64,000 nt of DNA, taken from NCBI RefSeq assembly GCF_000714715.1, contig NZ_JMFO01000012.1, positions 20,422 to 84,421 on the forward strand, read 5' to 3'. Positions 9,703 to 19,547 of the stretch are shown here, one piece after another; positions within the stretch are counted from its first letter, which is position 1; every line of letters starts with the position of its first letter. Source of the DNA: Candidatus Magnetobacterium casense (GTDB lineage Bacteria > Nitrospirota > Thermodesulfovibrionia > Thermodesulfovibrionales > Magnetobacteriaceae). The notes beneath the pieces are model-generated. The model searched no databases. It had not been told where the DNA came from and saw only the letters and a list, made by a program, of their open reading frames with translations. The position numbers and the translations under genes are program-made.

Positions 9703-11118
9703 TTAATTTATTTTTTCAACATTGGGGTGTTGCATCGCCTTTTGTTGCACAAGGTTCTTTTTGGCTGCCCACTGATGTATGTTTTTCTGCCTGCCCCTGG
9801 CAACGGCAAGTGCATCATCCGGCACGTCGATGGTGATGGTTGAACCTGCGCCTACAAAGGCGTTTTCTCCTACCGTCACGGGCGCCACAAGCTCTGTACC
9901 ACTGCCGATAAACACGTTGTCTTTGATTACCGTCCTGTGTTTCTTTTTGCCATCATAGTTGCAGGTTATAGTCCCCGCTCCAATGTTCACGTCCCTGCCT
10001 AGCTGCGAGTCTCCGATATAGCTCAGGTGCGACACCTTGGTGTTGGCTCCGACTGTGGAGTTTTTTATCTCAACAAAGTTACCGACCTTTGCCTTGATTC
10101 CAACCACCGAACCCGGCCGTAAGTGTGCAAACGGTCCGATTGTTGCCTGTGCCTCTATCTCTGAGTTTTCAATTACGCTCGAGTTCTTTATTATAACATT
10201 ATCACCGACAATCGTGTCTATAATAATCACTCCGGGATATATTGTACACCCCTGACCGATCTCCGTATGCCCCTCCAGGATAACGTCAGGGTAGATGACC
10301 GTATCCATTCCAATGACCACATCGGGGGAAATCAGGATTGAGTCTATGTTCATCAGTGTCACCCCCTCGGCCATCCACCGTGCGGCAAGCCTCTGCTGCA
10401 GGAGCATCTGTGCCGCAAGCAGGTCTGCCCTGCTGTTGACACCAACAAACTCGGCCTCCTCTGCCATCAAGGCGGCCTCAACCCGTAAACCGGCTGAATT
10501 GCAGATGGCAACGATGTCGGTTAGGTAGAACTCGCCCTTTTTGGGGTTGCGTTCGATCTTGTCCAGGTATGACAGCGCCGTCCTTTCAAAGACGTATATG
10601 CCACTGTTTACCTCGGTGATTGTCTTTTCCTGGTCTGATGCGTCGTTTTCCTCTATTATGCCGGCTATGGTGCCATCGGGGTTTCTCTTTATCCGTCCGT
10701 ATGAGCCGGGGATAGCGGCATTGAAGGTGATGAGGGTCAGGGCGTTATTGTGTGTAATGTGTTGCCCGATGAGGGCCTCCAGGGTTTCCGGCCTGATTAG
10801 TGGCACGTCTCCGGCAAGTACGAGCAGGTAGTCAAAATTCCCTCCGTTGACAATCAGAGCAGACTTAAGCGCATCTGCCGTGCCAAGTGGGGGATTTTGC
10901 CAGGCGATTGATGTTCCTGTGCCCTTGTACAGCGGCACGAGTGCCTCCGTGTGGGGGGATACCACGATGAGCGTTTTGTCTATGGCGTCTACGCCGTTTA
11001 TGGCATCCGTTATGTAGTTTATTATGGGTTTACCCAGTATCTTATGGAGAACCTTGGGGGTGTTGGATTTCATTCGCTTCCCTAACCCCGCTGCCAGTAC
11101 TACTGCATCAATTTTCAT
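9703..11118 (-). CDS. glmU: Bifunctional UDP-GlcNAc pyrophosphorylase / glucosamine-1-phosphate acetyltransferase
   Basis: Catalyses the last two steps of UDP-GlcNAc synthesis: acetylation of GlcN-1-P, then uridylylation. The N-terminal nucleotidyltransferase has the signature LAAGLGKRMKSNTPKVLHK and a GDVPLI loop. The second half is a left-handed beta helix of hexapeptide repeats with the acetyltransferase signature (HLSYIGDS, GAGTITCNYDGKKKH, IGSGTELVAPVTVG). The 471 aa length is normal. The gene lies between an HtrA-type protease and glmS in the same orientation, consistent with an envelope-precursor operon. Confidence 0.97.
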   Translation of the reverse strand: MKIDAVVLAAGLGKRMKSNTPKVLHKILGKPIINYITDAINGVDAIDKTLIVVSPHTEALVPLYKGTGTSIAWQNPPLGTADALKSALIVNGGNFDYLLVLAGDVPLIRPETLEALIGQHITHNNALTLITFNAAIPGSYGRIKRNPDGTIAGIIEENDASDQEKTITEVNSGIYVFERTALSYLDKIERNPKKGEFYLTDIVAICNSAGLRVEAALMAEEAEFVGVNSRADLLAAQMLLQQRLAARWMAEGVTLMNIDSILISPDVVIGMDTVIYPDVILEGHTEIGQGCTIYPGVIIIDTIVGDNVIIKNSSVIENSEIEAQATIGPFAHLRPGSVVGIKAKVGNFVEIKNSTVGANTKVSHLSYIGDSQLGRDVNIGAGTITCNYDGKKKHRTVIKDNVFIGSGTELVAPVTVGENAFVGAGSTITIDVPDDALAVARGRQKNIHQWAAKKNLVQQKAMQHPNVEKIN

Positions 11119-11173
11119 CCTGTGCCTCTCTTTGCTGTTATGATGTCTTGGTTGCTGTAATCAAAAAGGATGT

Positions 11174-12250
11174 TTACGACCTGAGTTCCACTTTACAATT
11201 GACCGTTATAATGCCCTTGCCCCTGAGAATTCTTATCGGTACGCTCTTACTGTTGCCGGCAGCAGACAGTGCCTTTGCTATGTCCTGCATCGATGACACC
11301 TTGATTTCATTGACCTCGAGTATGACATCGCCTCCGAGGTAGATCACCGTGTCGCTGATCTCAACCGCCTTAAAGCCGCCCTTGATACCTGCCCTGTGTG
11401 CCGGGCTTCCCTTGATCACCTGTGAGACGAGTATGCCGTTGTCTACGGGCAGTTCCAGCGCACGAGCCAGTTTCTCCCACAACGGTACTCCCACGATACC
11501 GATCCAGGGTTTTTTAACCTTGCCGTACTTGATGAGGTCTGGTACGAGCGCCTTGGCCGTATTGATCGGGACGGCAAAACCGATCCCCACGCTGCCCCCC
11601 GATGGTGTAAAGATGGCGCTGTTGATACCGATCATCCTGCCGCTGGTATCGATCAGCGGACCGCCGGAGTTGCCCGGGTTGATTGGCGTATCGGTCTGGA
11701 TGACGTTTTCCATGACCCTGCCACGGCCCGTAGTCAGAGGGCGACTCAGGGCGCTTATTATCCCCGTCGTCAGCGTTGAGTGTAGCCCAAAGGGGTTGCC
11801 TATGGCATAGACCCGCTGACCGACCTGGAGTTCGTCGGAGTTGCCAAGTTCCACGGCCTTAAACGATGCGGGGCTATCGCTTATGATTTTTATTACGGCA
11901 ATGTCGTTATCGGGGTCTGCGCCTATGAACTTGGCGCGGTACTTCTTGCCGTCTGTCATTGTGATGTTTATTTCGGAGGCATCCTCTATGACGTGGGCGT
12001 TGGTAAGGACGTAGCCGTCGGGGCTGATGATGGAGCCGGAACCAGAACCCTTTTGAGGATAGATGGAAAAAAAGTCTTTTATTAACGTTGTTGTGGTAAT
12101 ATTGACAACCGAAGGGCTGTTTTGCTTGTATACTGTGACGTTGGTTTCTTCTTCCGGTGTCAGCCGACCACTGGCCTGTGATTGTTCGCATACGGACAAT
12201 GTGACAAGCGGTAAAAAGATAACCGCCAACAGTATGGTTCTTACGCTCAT
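11174..12250 (-). CDS. Periplasmic HtrA/DegP-like serine protease, single PDZ
   Basis: Envelope quality-control protease. The 358 aa sequence starts with an export signal (residues 1-28; a Cys at 21 follows LSV, a poor lipobox, so lipidation is uncertain). It then has a trypsin-like domain with triad H86 (LTNAHVIED), D116 (DNDIAVIK) and S195 (NPGNSGGPLID), and one C-terminal PDZ domain (DNGILVSQVIKGSPAHRAGIKGG). With one PDZ domain it resembles DegS or the plant/cyanobacterial Deg type more than DegP. No strong ribosome site precedes the ATG, and it starts 9 bases after yebC, suggesting coupling. A second, two-PDZ homologue is at 51219-52697. Confidence 0.92.
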   Translation of the reverse strand: MSVRTILLAVIFLPLVTLSVCEQSQASGRLTPEEETNVTVYKQNSPSVVNITTTTLIKDFFSIYPQKGSGSGSIISPDGYVLTNAHVIEDASEINITMTDGKKYRAKFIGADPDNDIAVIKIISDSPASFKAVELGNSDELQVGQRVYAIGNPFGLHSTLTTGIISALSRPLTTGRGRVMENVIQTDTPINPGNSGGPLIDTSGRMIGINSAIFTPSGGSVGIGFAVPINTAKALVPDLIKYGKVKKPWIGIVGVPLWEKLARALELPVDNGILVSQVIKGSPAHRAGIKGGFKAVEISDTVIYLGGDVILEVNEIKVSSMQDIAKALSAAGNSKSVPIRILRGKGIITVNCKVELRS

Positions 12251-12259
12251 GGGTTCAAA

Positions 12260-13009
12260 CTATGCATCCGTCATCATGTCATCGGGCAGTTCGAAGTTTG
12301 CGTAGACGTTCTGCACGTCGTCGAGGTCTTCGAGGGCGTCTATGATTTTCATGTTTTGTTGCAGTGTGGCGGGATCGACGTTTATATACGTGTTTGGGAT
12401 CATGGTGATCTCACCGGAGGCGATTTTGATCCTGGCTTGTTCAAGGGCGGTTCTGACCTGCGCAAAGTCCTCTATGTGGGTGATGACGCCGTAGTGTTCT
12501 TCCTTTGGGTCATTTTTGACGTCGTCCACGCCGGCGTCAAGGACGATGCCCAGGAGTGAGTCTTCGCTGATTAGCTTTTTTTCGACCTCTATGTAGCCCC
12601 TCTTTTTGAACATCCACGCCACGCATCCGGACTCTCCGAGCGTGCCGCCGTTTTTCGTCAGGATGTGTCTGATCTCTCCGACGACCATGTTTTTATTGTC
12701 GGTGAGGACCTCGATTAGTATGGCAACCCCGCCGGGACCATAGCCCTCGTAGATGATGTCCTCGTAGTTTTGTCCGGACAACTCCCCCGCGCCCTTTTGG
12801 ATGGCACGCTTGACGTTATCCACGGGCATGTTTGCCATCTTTGCCTTTTCAACTGCGGTGCGCAGTCTGGCGTTGCCGTCAGGGTCTGGGCCACCCATCT
12901 TGGCCGCTATGGATATCTCCTTGACTATCTTGGAGAATACCTTCCCACGCTTTGAGTCCGTCGTTGCCTTTTTACGCTTTATTTGTGCCCACTTTGAATG
13001 CCCTGCCAT
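12260..13009 (-). CDS. yebC: YebC/PmpR-family transcriptional regulator / translation factor
   Basis: The 249 aa protein has the invariant YebC opening ([22 protein letters not shown]), the KIVKEI and [11 protein letters not shown] motifs, the middle signature [23 protein letters not shown] split by acidic stretches, and the ending [19 protein letters not shown]. Family members are DNA-binding regulators or, by recent work, aid translation of proline stretches. A run of G residues (GGGGGGAT) precedes the ATG as ribosome site. It is the first gene of the minus-strand yebC-htrA-glmU-glmS-pcrA-gatC run. In many bacteria yebC neighbours ruvC, which is absent here. Confidence 0.96.
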   Translation of the reverse strand: MAGHSKWAQIKRKKATTDSKRGKVFSKIVKEISIAAKMGGPDPDGNARLRTAVEKAKMANMPVDNVKRAIQKGAGELSGQNYEDIIYEGYGPGGVAILIEVLTDNKNMVVGEIRHILTKNGGTLGESGCVAWMFKKRGYIEVEKKLISEDSLLGIVLDAGVDDVKNDPKEEHYGVITHIEDFAQVRTALEQARIKIASGEITMIPNTYINVDPATLQQNMKIIDALEDLDDVQNVYANFELPDDMMTDA

Positions 13010-13182
13010 TGCAAATCCCCCCGTCCTAATGCCTGTAAATATTTAACCGGCTATAATTACCCAATCGCCTATAAAAAATGTTCATCCTGTATTTTATCAC
13101 ACCACCCAAAAAAAATAAAGGGCACAAAGAAGAAAGGACGCATCCGAATCAGTATATATCTTTTTAATAAAAGCCAATATGG

Positions 13183-13188
13183 TATAAT
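13183..13188 (+). promoter_or_regulatory. Putative -10 box for hybrid kinase gene
   Basis: A perfect TATAAT ends only nine bases before the ATG at 13198. No clear -35 element is present. If used, the transcript would be nearly leaderless, consistent with the lack of a ribosome-binding site. Confidence 0.45.
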
Positions 13189-13197
13189 ACAAGTATA

Positions 13198-16100
13198 ATG
13201 GAAGCAACAGCAGAGGAACTGTTTGAGCTGGCAGCCAGTGGTATAGCCATAGTTGGGTTGGATGGCCGATGGCAGAGGGTCAATCGGAGCCTGTGCCGGA
13301 TGCTTGGCTATACATCGCAGGAGATGCTCGCTATGAACTTCCAGAGCATCACCCACCCCGACGATATGGAGGTTTCACTGGAGTATGCAAAGTGCGTCTT
13401 TGACGAGAGCGTACATACCATCAACTTTGAAAAGAGATACGTCCACAAGGATGGCCATGCCATCTGGGTTGAGCTAAACATCGCTGTAGTCAGGGATGCA
13501 CAGAACCAACCCTCTTACTTTATAACCCAGGTACAGGATATCACCAGGCACAAGATGGCAAGAGAGGCGCTTTCAGAGAGCGAAAGGCGCTACCGCCAAT
13601 TGGTGGAGATATCCCCCGACGCCATTGTTGTCCAGTGCAGTGGTATTATCGAGTTTGTCAATCCTGCCGGTATACAACTGCTTGGGGCTGCGCACGTTAA
13701 CGTGTTTATCGGACAATCCCTCATGGACTTCGTCTATCCGCAATACAAGGAAGCGCTCCGTCAGCAGTTGCAGGAGGTCAACCAATGCCTCCGGCAGACT
13801 CTGCCGGTACAACTGCGCCTGATCAAGTTAGACGGTACCACCCTGTACGTTGAGGCCACATCTGCAGCCTTTCAGTACAACGATAGCTCTTGTACGCTTA
13901 CCGTTATGCACGACATCACTCAACACAAATATGCCGAAATGGCCACGCGCAGGTCCGAAGAACTCTATCGCACAATGGTGAGCAACTTCCCAAACGGTGC
14001 CGTCCTGCTCTTTGACAAACAGATGACCCTTAGCGTTGTCGATGGTCTGGGATTAAAGGACATGGGATATTCAAAAGAGAGCATGGAGGGTAAAAGCATC
14101 TGGGATGTCTTCCCTACCGATATATCCACCAGGTTGATGCCTAACTTTCGTGCTGCCCTGACAGGCAGGCCATCGCTCTCTGAACTGAACATCGGACAGC
14201 GCGTGTATCAGGTACGCACAATCCCCGTGAGAAACGAGTCAGGTGAAATCTACGCCGGTACGGCCGTGGCACAGGACATCACCGATCGCAAGAAAATGGA
14301 GGAGTCCCTCAGAAAGGCACACGAAGAACTCGAAATAAAGGTCAAAGAACGCACGGCAGACCTGTTGTTTGCAAACGTTGCCCTCAAAAAAGAGATACAG
14401 GAGCGCAAACAGGTACAGGAGGCACTCGATGCGGAACGCAAGAGACTTTTCGGCGTACTTGACCTCCTGCCGGTCATCGTCTCATTGCACGGGCATGACT
14501 ACAAGATACACTTTGCCAACAGGTATTTTAAGGAACACTTCGGAGACCCACAGACAGGGGCATGTTATCAGGTGATCCGACAGCAGGAGGAAGTATGTCA
14601 TGAGTGTATCCCCATGTGGGTATTAAAGACCAATGTCCCTGAACAGTGGCAGTGGACCAGACCCGGCACGGCCAGGGTATACAATATGTACAACTATCCC
14701 TTCACAGATGTCGATGGCTCCCCGCTGGTGCTTAAGCTCGGCGTTGACATAACGGACATACACATGGCCGAAGAGCAGATATCACGTCTGAATCGTGTCT
14801 ATCACGTACTGAGCAGCATAAACGAGGCCATAGTACGTATCAGGGACAGGGATGCGTTATTTCATCAGACATGCAAAATTGCCGTTGACCATGGAGCCTT
14901 CAGACTGGTGTGGATTGGACTGTTTGACCAACAGCACAGCAATATCACACCCGTTGCCTGTTTTGGCACCTCCTGCATTGACATGGAACGGATCAAGATG
15001 ACAAACAAAAACATCATGCGCGGATGCAATATCCTCTGGCAGAACATCCTGGCAGGTATGAACTTCATCTGCAACGATATACAGAACAACGAGTGTGTTC
15101 GCATACAGAAGTACGAGGCCATTGAGCGTGGGTACAATTCCATGGCGGCATTTCCGCTTAAAATTGAGGGCAATATAACAGGGGCCATCATGCTGTACTC
15201 AAGCGAACGCCAATTTTTCAAGGACAAGGAGGTTCAACTGCTTTCTCAACTGGCTGAGGACATCTCCTTTGCCCTGGAGTTCATGGACAAGGAGCAACGC
15301 AACAGGGAGGCCAATGAGGTTATACGCAAACTGTCTCAGGCCGTACAGCAAAGCCCCATCACCGTCATTATCACGGACACGCATGGGATCATAGAGTACG
15401 TAAATTCGAAGTTTACCGAAACCACAGGCTATACATCAGCGGAGGTTATAGGCCGGGAGGCAGACATTTTCCTGGGCACTCCCATGTATGAGCGTGGCTT
15501 CGTCTGGGCCACCATAGAGGCCGGCGGACAGTGGCATGGGGTCTTGCACAACAGGCGTAAGAATGGCGACGTCTTCTATGAACAGGCCACCATCACTTCC
15601 ATAAAGGACCACGAGGGGGACATAACCCACTTTCTTGCCGTAAAAGAGGACATCACTGAGCACAAAAAACTGGAAGAACAACTCCGTCAATCACAAAAAA
15701 TGGAGGCCATAGGGCAACTGGCTGGTGGTGTTGCACATGACTTCAATAACATACTCTCTGCCATTATCGGTTACGGGTATGTGCTGCAGTTGAAGCTCAA
15801 GGATAACGACCCCATACGGGCGTATGCCGACCAGATACTGACCGCGGCAGAGCGTGCCGTCAAGTTGATCAAGAGCCTGCTGACCTTCAGCCGCAAGGAG
15901 CACTTGCAGACCGAACCCGTGGATATTAACGAGGTGATCAGGGCATCTCATAAGATGCTCTCCAGGCTGATAGGTGAGGACGTGGAGTTTGTGACGCGGC
16001 TCTTTGATGAGGAGCTTGTCATCATGGCCGATACCAATCAGTTGACGCAGGTCCTTATGAACTTTGCCACAAACGCCAGGGATGCCATGCCGCACGGGGG

Positions 16101-16845
16101 GATGTTCACCATAAGCACTGATATTGCAGAACTGGATAAGGCATTCTTCAACTCACATGGCTATGGCAGCGCGGGCAGGTATGCGCTAATGACCGTCTCG
16201 GACACCGGCTCGGGGATGAGTGATGAGGTCAAGGACAAGCTGTTTGAGCCGTTTTTTACAACCAAGCCACCCGGCAAGGGTACGGGGCTGGGGCTTTCCA
16301 TCGTCTATGGCATAGTGAAGCAGCACGGGGGGTACATAACCGTATATTCTCATCCCTCTATGGGGGTTACGTTCAAGGTGTATTTTCCGCTGGTTGAGGC
16401 CTGTATTGCAAGTCATCAGAGGGCTGTTGAGCAGTTTCCGGTAAAAGCTCGGGGGTATCAGGAAGCAGGAAAGACCATGGAGACGATACTCGTTGCCGAG
16501 GACGATGCAGAGTTCAGGCGAATATTAAGGGAAATCCTACAGGACGTCAGCTACAACGTGATTGAGGCCATAGACGGCACAGATGCCGTAGAGAAGTTCA
16601 CGACAACCAAGGGCGATATCGATCTGCTCATATTTGATGTCATCATGCCACGGAAAAACGGCATAAGTGCATACGAGGAGATAAGTGCGCTAAGACCCGA
16701 TATAAAGGCCCTATTTCTCAGCGGTTACACCTACGACGTTATATTACAAAAGGGCATCATAGACAAGACCCACCACTTCATATCAAAGCCCGTCTCCCCC
16801 AAAGACCTGCTGAAAAAGGTCAGAGAAGTACTAGATTCCCCCTGA
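13198..16845 (+). CDS. Hybrid sensor histidine kinase with five PAS domains, GAF domain and receiver
   Basis: A 1215 aa soluble signalling protein; no membrane segment is visible. Domains in order are PAS (about 8-118), PAS (130-245), PAS (258-365), a short coiled coil, PAS (415-525), GAF (545-695), PAS (710-825), HisKA with the phospho-acceptor in [13 protein letters not shown], HATPase_c (N box [12 protein letters not shown]1 DTGSGM, G2 GKGTGLGLS) and a C-terminal receiver with the acceptor Asp in LLIFDVIMP and its switch Lys in ISKPVSP. The HDFNN H box is typical of kinases with a fused CheY-like receiver. The signal is unknown; PAS/GAF stacks usually bind haem, flavin or small ligands. 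It appears monocistronic, with a TATAAT very close to the start. Confidence 0.93.
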   Translation: MEATAEELFELAASGIAIVGLDGRWQRVNRSLCRMLGYTSQEMLAMNFQSITHPDDMEVSLEYAKCVFDESVHTINFEKRYVHKDGHAIWVELNIAVVRDAQNQPSYFITQVQDITRHKMAREALSESERRYRQLVEISPDAIVVQCSGIIEFVNPAGIQLLGAAHVNVFIGQSLMDFVYPQYKEALRQQLQEVNQCLRQTLPVQLRLIKLDGTTLYVEATSAAFQYNDSSCTLTVMHDITQHKYAEMATRRSEELYRTMVSNFPNGAVLLFDKQMTLSVVDGLGLKDMGYSKESMEGKSIWDVFPTDISTRLMPNFRAALTGRPSLSELNIGQRVYQVRTIPVRNESGEIYAGTAVAQDITDRKKMEESLRKAHEELEIKVKERTADLLFANVALKKEIQERKQVQEALDAERKRLFGVLDLLPVIVSLHGHDYKIHFANRYFKEHFGDPQTGACYQVIRQQEEVCHECIPMWVLKTNVPEQWQWTRPGTARVYNMYNYPFTDVDGSPLVLKLGVDITDIHMAEEQISRLNRVYHVLSSINEAIVRIRDRDALFHQTCKIAVDHGAFRLVWIGLFDQQHSNITPVACFGTSCIDMERIKMTNKNIMRGCNILWQNILAGMNFICNDIQNNECVRIQKYEAIERGYNSMAAFPLKIEGNITGAIMLYSSERQFFKDKEVQLLSQLAEDISFALEFMDKEQRNREANEVIRKLSQAVQQSPITVIITDTHGIIEYVNSKFTETTGYTSAEVIGREADIFLGTPMYERGFVWATIEAGGQWHGVLHNRRKNGDVFYEQATITSIKDHEGDITHFLAVKEDITEHKKLEEQLRQSQKMEAIGQLAGGVAHDFNNILSAIIGYGYVLQLKLKDNDPIRAYADQILTAAERAVKLIKSLLTFSRKEHLQTEPVDINEVIRASHKMLSRLIGEDVEFVTRLFDEELVIMADTNQLTQVLMNFATNARDAMPHGGMFTISTDIAELDKAFFNSHGYGSAGRYALMTVSDTGSGMSDEVKDKLFEPFFTTKPPGKGTGLGLSIVYGIVKQHGGYITVYSHPSMGVTFKVYFPLVEACIASHQRAVEQFPVKARGYQEAGKTMETILVAEDDAEFRRILREILQDVSYNVIEAIDGTDAVEKFTTTKGDIDLLIFDVIMPRKNGISAYEEISALRPDIKALFLSGYTYDVILQKGIIDKTHHFISKPVSPKDLLKKVREVLDSP

Positions 16846-16864
16846 AGAACAACAAGGAAGGCAC

Positions 16865-17031
16865 GTATCCTCTTTAAAAAGTACGGTAAATTAACTTCAT
16901 GGCTTAAAGACATGGATTCCTGCTTTCGCAGGAATGACAGTTACAGCCGTTTTCCAAGTGTGTCATTCCTGGCTTGACCAGGAATCCAGGATGCGTAAAA
17001 GTATAGTCACCGTGAAATATAAAGAGGATAC
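16865..17031. mobile_element. MITE-like element, GTATCCTCTT ends, 167 bp
   Basis: Bounded by GTATCCTCTT (16865) and its inverse AAGAGGATAC (ending 17031). It has the same subterminal sequences (TTTAAAAAGTACGGTAAA; ACCGTGAAATATAAAG) as the elements at 49619-49741 and 61815-62060. The interior is different: two palindromes around GGATTCCTGCTTTCGC and GTCATTCCTGGC instead of the GC-rich hairpins. No open frame and no clear target duplication are seen. It lies downstream of the hybrid kinase. Confidence 0.75.
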
Positions 17032-17127
17032 GTTAAAATACAGTTTACAACATTCTTGTATCTATGTTATTATTAGGAATGGTATTTTTCATAGCTGTTA
17101 GAGTACAACCGTACAATTAAGATAAAC

Positions 17128-17721
17128 TTGAAACAAGGAGCCATAAAGGCAATCATTGACAGGGTGTTAAGCCTGCTGTTGGTATTTCTATTGTTTCCCT
17201 TAATGCTGATAATCGGAATTATGGTCAAGCTGGACTCCCGTGGGCCTGTGTTTTTCTTGCAGAGGCGCTGTGGCCTTGGGGGAGAGGAGTTTTTGATGTA
17301 CAAGTTCCGCACGATGGTCCAGGGTGCGGATGACTTCAAGGATGCACTCTCAAGTGAGACAGACGGCCCCGTGTTCAAGATCAAAAAGGACCCCCGGGTG
17401 ACACGCATCGGACGAATCTTGAGACGCTGGAGCCTTGATGAACTGCCTCAGTTGCTAAACGTACTCAGTGGACAGATGTCCCTTGTCGGGCCGCGTCCCC
17501 TTGAGAATGTCGAAATGCAGGGTAACGACCACTGGCGGACGGTAAGACTTTCGGTCAAACCCGGCATAACCGGACTGTGGCAGATACATGGCAGGGATAG
17601 TTGCAAGTTCAGTGATTGGGTCAAATACGACGTAGAGTACGTACAGAATATGTCCCTGTGGCTGGATATCAGAATCCTGCTGGCAACCACGACGGCCATT
17701 ATAAGAAAAAAAGGCACTTGA
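17128..17721 (+). CDS. Bacterial sugar transferase (undecaprenyl-phosphate glycosyl-1-phosphate transferase)
   Basis: Transfers a sugar-1-phosphate to undecaprenyl phosphate, the priming step of exopolysaccharide or O-antigen synthesis, at the cytoplasmic membrane. The 197 aa protein is the catalytic core only: one N-terminal membrane segment (about 10-32), then KLDSRGPVFFLQRR, YKFRTM, WSLDELPQLLNVLSG, MSLVGPRP and PGITGLWQIHGR. It lacks the extra N-terminal membrane domain of WbaP-type enzymes. The TTG at 17128 is the only in-frame start that keeps the full membrane helix. Its stop overlaps the start of the acyl-CoA synthetase gene. Confidence 0.92.
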   Translation: MKQGAIKAIIDRVLSLLLVFLLFPLMLIIGIMVKLDSRGPVFFLQRRCGLGGEEFLMYKFRTMVQGADDFKDALSSETDGPVFKIKKDPRVTRIGRILRRWSLDELPQLLNVLSGQMSLVGPRPLENVEMQGNDHWRTVRLSVKPGITGLWQIHGRDSCKFSDWVKYDVEYVQNMSLWLDIRILLATTTAIIRKKGT

Positions 17722-19259
17722 TAACCGATACAACAGACAGGCCGCCTGCTACCACAGATGCAGGCAATACCGTCATAAGCGTCCTGGAGGCGCTGTATGA
17801 CAACGTCCTGAGACGCCCCCAACACAACTTTATCCGTTACCACAACATGGTGTTGACGTATGAGGAGTTCTACGGACGGTGTTGTGGATTTACGCAGTTT
17901 CTGATGGCATCGGGGCTTAGGGCCGGCGACAGGGTCTGTTTGATCATGCCGCGAGTGCCGGAGTTGTTGCTGGCGTTTTTTTCGGTGGTAATGGCCGGGG
18001 GACTGCCGGTGCCAGTTAATTACATGATGGAGGGTACTTCACGCAATGTATTTATACACTCCCTTTCACCGGCGTTTATCGTGGTACATGAGAAGTACCT
18101 TTACACCCTGGATGACAACATCAAAGGAGGCATCGTCCTGGTTGGTAAACAACGGCGTGGGCTTATTGACTTTGACGGCGTAAGTCAACCAATCAAGGCC
18201 GGGCCACTACGACGCCCCGATGACTCCATCGCAGGTGACAAGCCCCTGTACCTCAACTACACAACAGGTTCAACGGGTACCCCAAAAGGGGCACTGGCCA
18301 CTAATGACAACATCGCCGTCAACACCCTTGCAGCCATTGAGGCCATGGGTTTTAGGGCTGACGACGTTCACCTGTGCATGTTTGCCTCGTTTGCGCATCC
18401 GCATGAGCTATTTGCGCGTGCCCTGTACACCGGGGCATCCGTGGTACTCCTGGAGGAGATCAACCCGCGCACCATCGCCGCCACAATCGCAAGGCACTCC
18501 GTAACTGCCATGATGGGGCTGACTCCGATGTATGAGATGCTCCTGGCGCACTGCAAGGGGGCTAAACTGGACAGTCTCAGGGTGGCAGAGAGCGGTGGGA
18601 TGTACACCCCTGCGGCGACCATCGCGGCGTTTAAACATACCTTTGGCGTTCCGATCCTTAGCGTCTGGGGCAGCACGGAGACCTCCGGCATTGCCATTGC
18701 CAACACCCCGCAGCACTACCGCATGGATGGCTCTATGGGCAGGGTCTGTCCGCATTACGTCGTGCGGTGTCTGCGTCAGGATGGCTCCGATGCCGAAATC
18801 GGTGAGGTTGGGGAGATGGTCTTTGAGGGACGGGGGGTTATCGCCGGCTTTTACGAAGACTCTCCACGCCATGAGTTAAATCCGCACACCGCCAAAAGTA
18901 CGTTCCACAGCGGAGACCTCGCATACAGAGACGCTGAAGGCTACTTGTACTTCGTCGAACGACGCAGCGGACTTATCAAGGTGGCAGGGATCAAGGTCTA
19001 TCCGTTGCAGATAGAGATAGCCCTGCGACAACACCCGGACATTGCCGAAGTCGCCGTGATCGGAATCGACGATAAGCTCAGGGGAATGGTGCCAAAGGCT
19101 TTTGTGGTCTTGCGTCAGGGCGCATTGTTAAGTGAGGCTGACATCCTGGCCTTCTGCAAGGAGACAATGGCCGCCACCATGATCCCAAAACAGATAGAAC
19201 TCCGCTCCGAACTGCCCAGGATTGGTAGTGGCAAGGTCGATAAAAAGGCCCTCAGATGA
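17718..19259 (+). CDS. AMP-dependent acyl-CoA synthetase/ligase
   Basis: ANL-superfamily adenylating enzyme that activates a carboxylic acid as acyl-AMP and then transfers it to CoA or another thiol. Motifs are YTTGSTGTPKGAL (P-loop), SVWGSTETSG, HSGDLAYRDAEGYLYFVERRSGLIKVAGIKVYP split across A7-A8, and the catalytic Lys near the end in GSGKVDKKAL. I choose the TTG at 17718, which overlaps the sugar transferase stop as TTGA; the frame remains open back to an ATG at 17616, but that start would overlap the previous gene by 106 bases with unlike sequence. The link to a sugar transferase suggests acyl decoration of a surface glycan or lipid, but this is inference. Overall similarity is to benzoate-CoA/fatty-acid ligases. 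Confidence 0.88.
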   Translation: MITDTTDRPPATTDAGNTVISVLEALYDNVLRRPQHNFIRYHNMVLTYEEFYGRCCGFTQFLMASGLRAGDRVCLIMPRVPELLLAFFSVVMAGGLPVPVNYMMEGTSRNVFIHSLSPAFIVVHEKYLYTLDDNIKGGIVLVGKQRRGLIDFDGVSQPIKAGPLRRPDDSIAGDKPLYLNYTTGSTGTPKGALATNDNIAVNTLAAIEAMGFRADDVHLCMFASFAHPHELFARALYTGASVVLLEEINPRTIAATIARHSVTAMMGLTPMYEMLLAHCKGAKLDSLRVAESGGMYTPAATIAAFKHTFGVPILSVWGSTETSGIAIANTPQHYRMDGSMGRVCPHYVVRCLRQDGSDAEIGEVGEMVFEGRGVIAGFYEDSPRHELNPHTAKSTFHSGDLAYRDAEGYLYFVERRSGLIKVAGIKVYPLQIEIALRQHPDIAEVAVIGIDDKLRGMVPKAFVVLRQGALLSEADILAFCKETMAATMIPKQIELRSELPRIGSGKVDKKALR

Positions 19260-19483
19260 TATACGGCAGCGCTCCGATCCGGCGTGGTCACATCGCTTAA
19301 GCACAGTAACAATGTCATAAGCAGAAGAGTATAAGTAGCTTGACCCCATTTATTCTTAACCCTAATGTTCTAAACATTTATGCTCCGTTATTTACTACGA
19401 AAATATAAAAGTGCCTTAAATGCCGACAACCACGGTTGATTGTGGTGCTACCGCTATATATACCCTGCCCTTATTTTTTGTGC

Positions 19484-19513
19484 TTGCATAAAGTGGACAG
19501 TTTATCTTATAAT
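19484..19513 (+). promoter_or_regulatory. Sigma70-like promoter of the rnf operon
   Basis: TTGCAT at 19484-19489 and a perfect TATAAT at 19508-19513 with an 18-base spacer, 34 bases before the rnfC ATG. The rest of the 19260-19547 gap shows no gene. Confidence 0.6.
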
Positions 19514-19547
19514 GGGCAATATCATTTTATGGAGGCATAGATTTAAG

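Noticed and set aside
17616..17717. Upstream start for the acyl-CoA synthetase
   Set aside because: It would lie inside the sugar transferase gene and has no ligase-like sequence; TTG overlapping TGA is more plausible.
19440..19547. 36-residue N-terminal extension of RnfC
   Set aside because: The promoter at 19484-19513 lies within it, and RnfC homologues start at the later Met.
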